A model generated the notes under the pieces. That model was not told the origin of the DNA. It saw only the letters and a program-made list of their open reading frames with translations, and made no database searches. A DNA stretch of 64,000 bases. Origin: Lycorma delicatula. Taxonomy: Eukaryota > Arthropoda > Insecta > Hemiptera > Fulgoridae. Within the stretch, counting starts at the first letter, position 1; each line of letters opens with the position of its first letter. The position numbers and the translations under genes were made by a program. The stretch covers positions 85,949,260-86,013,259 of the forward strand of contig NC_134458.1 in the NCBI RefSeq assembly GCF_047948215.1, given 5' to 3'. This document shows positions 56,751-64,000 of the stretch, piece by piece.

Positions 56751-59700
56751 AATAATAATAGAATTCTGAATATTTAAGGTAATTTGTATCTAATTTTATT
56801 TTTTCTGAAACTTTACAATATAAACTAAAGGTAACTCAGTTTAAAATTCCTAATACATTTAATGTTATAATATGTTGTGATTATGTGTTTTTATTTCAGT
56901 TTGAGTTAGAAGGGTTATGCATTTCTAATTTCCAGCTAATTAGTATTACATTTACCTCTGTTTCTTATAGGAATAATATTTTCACAGATTTATTAGGAAG
57001 TATAAACACATAGATGAACACTAGTTCTATCCCTGGTGGGAGGGGGGGGGGTTCTGAAGTAGTGTTGGAATTGCTAACGGTACAGTGGAGGAGATAGCAT
57101 GCTGAGACATGACATCGTAGATAGCAGGAAGTCAGTCACCAGTCCAGCAATTCATCCCATTTTGTATTTCAATTGAGCTTTCTAAAATTTGAAAAGTATT
57201 ACCTTAGGTTATTTTCAGACTTTTTATGTAGATTATAATATTTCAATTGCCAAGTTGCAGAGATATGATTTACTAGCGAAAACATGCAAAAAGATAATGA
57301 TCTACTTTACTTCTGTGCAAGGGATATTAATAAATATTTGTGAACCATTTTAATGTATACTAAGGAATCTCTGCAAAATGTAGAAGTTTAATTTATCTGT
57401 TACATTCCATAATTATTTGAAAAATAACAAAAGAATTTATGCAAAAACTATTTGCAAAAATTTATATTAAAATAATAATTTAATAGTTATCCCCAGTATT
57501 GGTAATTTATGTCATCTGGTAATATTAAAATTAGAAAGTGGAATTTTCAGAAAAACCAGTAAAACAACCTCATTAAAAATATAAAATTACTGTTTTTATG
57601 TCTACTGTTCTACTAGCTGAAAGTACAATAAATTTACTGATATTTCCAACATTAGTACCAAATCACTTTAAACAAACAGCTGTAAGTTGAATGGTTTTGT
57701 TGATAGATTAATATTTTTAATTGCATTTGATACCCAACAAATTAAAACTTGTGTAAGTATTGAGGTAAATACTCAGTTAATGCTGAAGGTATCTCTGTTT
57801 TAAAAGAAGTCACAGATATTATTAAATCAATTATTATCCACTTGTTAATTTTATGAATTTTTTCCAAAGTAATTCTTAGTGTTAATGAGTAATTAATAAA
57901 TATTTCCCTGTTGCCTTAAACCTTCAGTTGTAATTGGTTTCTATGTTAAAGGTTCTACACTTGACTAAAAAAATTGTAGACATTATTTTCTCAGTTTGAA
58001 AAAATTAAACCAATTTTCTTTTAGATTTTCTTGAAAACTAATATATCGTAAAATAGTAGTGTGATTTTAGGAAGAATTTTCCTACAGATATTGATATTTT
58101 CATGCTTAAAAACAATTGTTCAGTAAACCATTTGATTTAGTTTGCTCTTCTTACCAATTAAAGACAATTATATTATCATAGTATCAGAGGAACCATTAAC
58201 AGATATAAAAGATGATTACACTTTCACTTTTTAACTGGAGAACCCACAAAATGCCCAAATAAAGAGTAATTGAAGTGCATTTTGCTTGTGGCGAGTGATA
58301 CCACAAGATTTTTTTTTAATTTGAGATGCATAACTTCATTGAAAAAATTATTTTTTTTGTATTGTTAATGTAGAATTCTCTTATACTTTTAATTAATTAT
58401 CTTCTGTTTAAGTACAGTAAATAAATGTTGATTTTAGATCCATCAAAATAAAAAATCCAACTAATAAAGATATATTTTTTCCAGATCTGAAATCTGGGTA
58501 CTTTATTTTTAATCAAAACTTTAGCCCAAGTTATCAAAATATTATTAAACATGAAATAAACTTTAATTTAAACATACATGCACACATAACTTTTTTTAAT
58601 GAAAAATACTTGCAAATAGCTGACCGATAACCTATCAAAATATAATCACTTAGACACTAAGGTTAGCTTTGTCCTTTAGTTTTCAGGGATTACAAAACAT
58701 ATTTAACAACTAATAAGCATCGTGTTATCAGTTAGTCTTGTTTTTCTTAATAATGCGCCATTAAGAATAATTAATTGTTAACTATTTGGCAATACCATAA
58801 GGATGTTAGAAATATTATTATCTTAATAGCCTATTAAATAATTCTGCGTTTTAACAATGAAATACGATTACAAAATTCACCTCTATAATTAAAAAAAAAA
58901 ATGGCAGCAAAAAATATATTTTAAGAATAACAACTGGCCACATATTTAATTAATTTTATCATATTTTGTATTATTTAATTAGTTGTTATTACATGAATTC
59001 AGTTATATAATAAATTGTACATTACGTTATTAAACTACAATAGAAAGTATCATATCATCCATTATTTATGTTATAACTGTTAATATTTAAACATTGTACA
59101 GGATATATGATAAAGAATATTTAATGGACAAAGTAAAGTGTAAAAGAAATGAAATTAAATATTAACCATTTTTTATCTAGAGTAGGGATGATTCTGTAAG
59201 ATCATTATTGGAGGGATATTTTAACAGGTTTCGTAGTTTTTTATCACAATTTTGTGTTTTTTACCATATTATTTATTGCCTAAATCACTAAAAGGAATCC
59301 TATATAATTATATGAATAAACCTATACCATTAATTTTTAACATACCATTTATACCAAGTAATAAGTATTGTGTATAAATAATTATTGTGTAAAATGTTAG
59401 GTATAAATTGTTATTATTTCATGTTACTGAATGACCAGAAAAAATTATTAAATGGCTATGCAACAATTAAAAGTAAGTAAACAAATTTAATATAAGGGTA
59501 TATTTGATTATACAAATAATTTAAGTCAAATATTATAGTATTACTAAAAATGTTAATCTTAAGTAAATGATGTAACTCTTTCTACGAATATTGTTTTTAT
59601 TACTTAGTTAATTATTTATTTGTGATAATAACTGTTTAGTATTCACGTAGAGTAGTAATTATTTATATATATGCAATTTCATTAGGTCTAGGTTTTACTT

Positions 59701-62316
59701 TGTTTTTATTAGATATTATTGTCACCTCATTCATTTTTACCTCATTAAGTTCTCCCTTCTCATTAAAAAAATTTGGAAAACCATATGCAAGGTTGTTTAA
59801 AAAATAAATAAATTGTAAATAATTGACATTATAAAATTTTGTTTATTTTAGAAAAAAACATGCTTTGCAATAGGGCACACAACTCTTGAACTCCCTAAAT
59901 TCACCTTTGATCTAACAGGGATTACTTTCTGTAAAGTTTTACATAAAAAAATTATTTTTAGCATGACCAGTTTTTTCAGGCTCTCATTTAGAAAACTTCA
60001 TCTGGTTGAAGAATATAACCGAGTACATTTTAACTTCATTAAATTTAATTATAATTTAACTATAATTAAGATTCATGTAGGCTTCATTCTGTCTTGAGTG
60101 GGAAACCTTTAAGTTCTATTATTTTTTTTTTTCTTTTAACCACCAAGATTACTTTACAGCATAAACTAGAGCCCCTGATACTCTTAATCTGATGTTTGTC
60201 TCCTCAACAGGGTTGATGCAATGTACAGCATGTGTCTACTGAAAAATGGATGGCCCAGTGAGAGATACACACAGCAAGTTGATTTTTCATAATTGCATTT
60301 TGAAATAAAACTTTTTTTGAATAGAGCATTATTTCTGTATGAAAGTTTTACATTTCTAGAAAATTATAAGTTTTTCTTTGAATGGTTCCACATCTTTGAA
60401 GAGGTCAGTTAATGATAAAACTTAATCTGTTAATACATACTAAAAATGTATAGTGAATATGCAAACAATGATTCACTGGATACTTTTTTTCAAAATTGAA
60501 TTAGTTTCAGGAATTTTTTGGTGGTGTTCTGCATCTTGTTAATACTCTTATGTTACTGTTGATTTTTCTAGCTCTGAACAAACACATAAACTACCACTGT
60601 TATAACCTGATGGTTCCTGATAAATTACATATCTCAAGAATTATCATCTTGAAAATGTTTAAAAAATGGGTTCCCATACACATCCAAAACAAAACATACT
60701 TTTGGCATTAATTAATAGCTAACCACCACAGGAATCAATTTTTGATAGAATGCAATATTAAGTTTGTAGTTAATAAACCACGGATTATAATTAAATATAT
60801 TCACTTTTAAATTCATTATATATATGACCTAATAGTGGATCTAGAAACCTGATAACTACAATTTTTTAATATTCTGAGAAATTTAGGACATGAATAAATC
60901 TCAAAAATAGCTGTCTAGATATTGTAAACAACAGCTAAACTTAGGAACAGAAAAGCTTTAGAAAAGTGGTTTCTATTATTTATAATTATTTTATTTAAAG
61001 TTGACAGCTGTTGGATAAATTCTTTATAGAACGAAAATTATTTAAAATAACATGAAAGTTTTATCTGTTCATTGTTACATATAACATGTTACAACATAAG
61101 AAAACTGATAAGTACAATTTTTTTGGAGAATTTACATGTACTTTATTTTCTAATGAACATGTTTTACCTAAAGATGAACATAAAGAATACACAAGCCCCA
61201 GATGAAACCGAATTTGTGAATAAATTTCTCATTGTTTTGCCTGATTGATCCCTTGGTAAGATTCCTTCCTCAATTAACTTATTTTTTCCTGGTTCAAGAG
61301 CAGGTCTTAACACTATAGTTAAAAAAGAATTCATAAACTTTTTAAATACAATAATATGTAATCTTTATTTAGTGATTCCTATTTGATTGGACACTTTTTT
61401 TGTGAAAAAAATTTATTTTATGCAGTTCCTATATAGATTTTATCTATTAAACTGCTGCCTTCCAAATTATCCCAAGACCAGAACAAAACCAGTTTCTTTT
61501 TTAAACTGCCCTCTCTATCATATGTACTGTATTTCTTTATAACTATTGAAAAAATCCAGTATTAAAAAGTTTTAAATACACTTATTCCTCTAACAGTTTC
61601 ATCCAAGTTGGGATTTTTAATTTTTAACTGATACAACTATCACCTATTCAATTGTGTACTACTACTACTACTATTATAGTATTGTCTACTACTACTACTA
61701 CTACTATATTGTTAAGGACAATTTGTGTGGTTTTTAACATTTGATTGAAAGATTAGTTTAAGGCAGATGAGACATACTTGAATGTTTTAGATGTTTTTCT
61801 TATAAAAATTTGATCTTATAAGAACACAATTAATAAAATAATAATTACCTTAATGTTATTAAACATCTGTGGAACTATTTTAAAGAATTTTTACAGTTAT
61901 TTTTTCCTATATATAATACAATTTTTGTAATTTATTACTTGAAGTAATGTAACACTGAATAGCATTACAACATTACAAAAAACAAATGTAATAACACATC
62001 AGGTCATAGTTGGGCAGTAAACAGGCTTCTTACAACCTGATAGTTCCACAATACTTGAAATACCTCAAGGGGTAACATTTTGAAAATTGAAGGGTGTGAA
62101 TTAAGAATAAAGTGTTAATACTACATTAAATGAACTGGTTGCCCCAGTTCACCTAAGTTAATTAATGCCAGTTGCAGTTCCACTGCAAAATGTTGACTAA
62201 CGACCATATGAGTCAATGCAATTTAAAATTTATTAAAATAAAGGTAATAACAGAAAATAACAATACAGCTAAATTCAACTATAATCATATTATATGAACT
62301 ATCATTCATATTTAGA
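56751..62316. other. AT-rich, CpG-poor DNA without a supported gene
   Basis: A possible exon at 60211-60291 is discussed under findings. A CTA-repeat pair lies at 61656-61708. No TE protein was recognised. Confidence 0.5.
61656..61708. repeat. Pair of (CTA)n microsatellites
   Basis: Runs of ACT/CTA units at about 61656-61673 and 61685-61708, separated by ATTATAGTATTGT. Confidence 0.9.
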
Positions 62317-62319
62317 TTC

Positions 62320-63190
62320 TTGGTCAAAAGTTGGAGAAAAAAAATCTACAAGATATTGTAAACTCAGTAAAGGAAAATATAATGAAACTTATTAACACCA
62401 GATTTAATGAATTTAATGAAAAAATAACACATCTGAGTAGAACAGTTGAGAATATCAAGACTTCCCTGGGTTAATTTAAAACTGAAAATGAAACGTTAAA
62501 AAATGAATGCTCATCTCTAAGAACTGAAAACATGAAATACCAGAGTGATTTAAATGAATTACAGCAATACTTGCAAATCGACAACCTAGAAATTAATGAA
62601 GTTCCAAAAACACAAAACGAAGACGTCTATAAAGTTTTAGAGAACATGGCCAAGGAAATAAATATACTGTTCAGCAGAGATGAAGAATCGACAGCTCATA
62701 GGATACCTACAAGCAAAGGTAAAATTAAGCCTATTATGTGCAAATTATTCCACAGATATACAAAGATGAAATGGTTGTTTGCGAAAAAGGAAAAGCGATC
62801 TCTTAAAACAAAAAAGGACCAAATTAATAAATTAAAATGAACTAATAACTAAATAACAGAATTCCTCCCTAAGAAAGTAGATGAAGCTACCCCAAACTCC
62901 AACTTTATTAATCAATTAATAACATAATAAAAAAGAAAAGAGTAGATTTGGAAAGAAGGGCTTTCGGGTAGATTTGGATGCATGGCTTCCTCAAAGATCT
63001 ATTTATATTAATGAACATCTCACGCAACTGAACAAAATCATTCAAGTAGAGCTAGGGAACTTAAAAATCAAAACAAGCTTACACATATTTGGCTGAAAGC
63101 AGGAAAACTGTTTATAAAGGAAAAACCTGACTCAAGAGCCGTCAGATTCACCAATGAGAATGACGTCGCTCGATTAGAAAATAAGTAACT
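62320..63190 (+). pseudogene. LINE ORF1 (coiled-coil, RNA-binding type), broken
   Basis: The plus strand reads EKKNLQDIVNSVKENIMKLI, a coiled-coil-like part with one in-frame stop near 62474, then the open stretch 62532-62840: SDLNELQQYLQIDNLEINEV-PKTQNEDVYKVLENMA and STAHRIPTSKGKIKPIMCKL. After a gap the frame resumes with IYINEHLTQLNK (63004 on) and LTYIWLKAGKLFIKEKPDSR, then AVRFTNENDVARLENK-stop (to 63188). This is the ORF1 architecture of insect LINEs of the CR1/jockey-like type (LQQYLRINNLEI..., AHRLP, YINEHLTP). Only a few breaks, so it is a relatively young copy. Confidence 0.78.
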
Positions 63191-63450
63191 TGTTTACAAA
63201 TCAGAATGTCATTATGTTGATTCTGATATATTTTACTAAGCTTCTATGTATTTCACTATAATTGAGTAGATGTTAATTGTTTAATGGGTAACAGAAAAAT
63301 GAATATTTTTTGTATTTTATTTATTATTCAGATTAGAAGTATTAATTTTAGTCTGACAGGAATTGTGTAATTTTAGAGATTTCTTTTTTTTCCATTTCTT
63401 ATTAGACTTTCCAATAATTTTAAATTGTTTGTCTAACTACTTATCCTATT

Positions 63451-63902
63451 ATGCCTCTGAATAATGAATTAGATGATTTGATTGTTTATGATTGCTACAA
63501 TTCCACAGAAGTAAATGATTTTTTTAATTTCAATCAATTATACTTTAACTACAAATATAACCTAAATAAAATTCATACGAATATAAGAAGTATAAGAAAA
63601 AGTTTTGATGAATTTGTTTTTTTACTTAAGTAATAGTAAAGTTAAGTTTCAAATTATTATACAGACCTAAACTTGAATCAGTGATGACACTGAATTTAAT
63701 TTCAGTTTAGAATGTTATAACATAGTCATTCAAAATAATAAATTCACAAAGAGTGACGGTATATGCTTATTTATAAATAAAAATATTAAACATGAAATAA
63801 TAAGACTAGAGTTAGAAAATAAAAATTCAATTGGTATTAATTTTAGAACTGATAATGGGAATCATAAACTGATTGCCGTTTATTGATTGCCTTCCCAGAA
63901 CA
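63451..63902 (+). pseudogene. LINE ORF2 endonuclease start, interrupted
   Basis: The open stretch 63451-63633 ends NKIHTNIRSIRKSFDEFVFL, the usual first endonuclease motif (HxNIRSIRKNFDEL). After frame changes it continues KFTKSDGICLFINKNI and HKLIAVY-stop-LPSQN at 63868-63901, equivalent to the LIAVYRxPSxN motif. A mariner end begins directly after this motif at 63903, so the rest of ORF2 is either beyond that insertion or missing. Confidence 0.75.
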
Positions 63903-64000
63903 TACGAGGTCTGTAAATAAAGTAATGAGACTGGTTCAGAAAAACTTTTTATTTACAATCCAATTGCACATGGACTCTTTATCACTTTCAAAATAGGAAA
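63903..64000 (-). mobile_element. mariner element, 3' end, cut by the window edge
   Basis: After a TA, the sequence TACGAGGTCTGTAAATAAAG followed by TAATGAGACTGG looks like a mariner terminal repeat. On the minus strand the first 98 bases encode YFESDKESMCNWIVNKKFF-stop, the C-terminus of a mariner transposase (YFEGDK...). It is thus inserted in minus orientation inside the LINE ORF2. The other end lies outside the window. Confidence 0.75.

Overview
This 64 kb window is nuclear DNA from an animal, almost certainly an insect, and the mix of repeats fits a hemipteran with a large genome (inference). It is strongly AT-rich. No long open reading frame survives anywhere, host exons are short and far apart, and almost every recognisable protein segment belongs to a transposable element (TE). 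I see no bacterial, organellar or viral gene, no CRISPR array and no rRNA gene.

Layout. 1-51: a 17-bp-arm foldback, followed by unassigned DNA. About 2.13-7.91 kb: a nearly full-length but heavily mutated R1-clade LINE with gag, endonuclease, reverse transcriptase and C-terminal zinc finger; a tRNA-derived SINE (7411-7698) sits inside its 3' UTR. 13.93-14.08 kb: a second type of SINE with perfect target-site duplications (TSDs). 16.48-17.58 kb: a broken DDE transposase gene. 18.64-18.94 kb: a second copy of the first SINE, also with perfect TSDs. 26.58-26.79 kb: a 206-bp hAT-type MITE. 29.10-29.16 kb: a segment matching the first coding exon of amphiphysin/BIN. 31.12-33.18 kb: a Mutator-like (MULE) element with terminal inverted repeats and a FLYWCH domain. 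35.82 kb: a tRNA-derived SINE head. 36.1-37.7 kb: an RTE-like LINE 3' half. 39.3-40.4 kb: a mariner/Tc1 relic. 42.3-42.9 kb: a Penelope-like GIY-YIG relic. 43.1-43.5 kb: another mariner relic. 44.65-45.6 kb: two 3' ends of a further LINE. 46.97-50.93 kb: two exons of a NUDT5-like Nudix hydrolase gene, joined in exact phase. 52.85-56.75 kb: a CpG-rich block holding a Tigger/pogo transposase that is broken by an internal inversion. 62.3-63.9 kb: a LINE ORF1/ORF2 relic, interrupted by a mariner that runs off the window.

Host genes. Two are supported: NUDT5-like (plus strand, first two coding exons, Nudix box not found here) and amphiphysin (plus strand, first coding exon, with GA where a GT splice donor is expected). 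A 112-bp open interval with good splice sites on the minus strand inside the NUDT5-like gene may be an exon of an unknown gene.

How the parts relate. The most informative structure is the retroposon network. Two SINE types with different tRNA-like heads share a short 3' domain and an A-rich tail. One of them is nested in an R1-clade LINE whose own 3' end has a very similar tail. That suggests, but does not prove, one LINE machinery serving both SINEs. I found no convincing wholly new biological system; the least usual items are this SINE/LINE tail sharing, the inverted Tigger and the amphiphysin exon with an odd donor.
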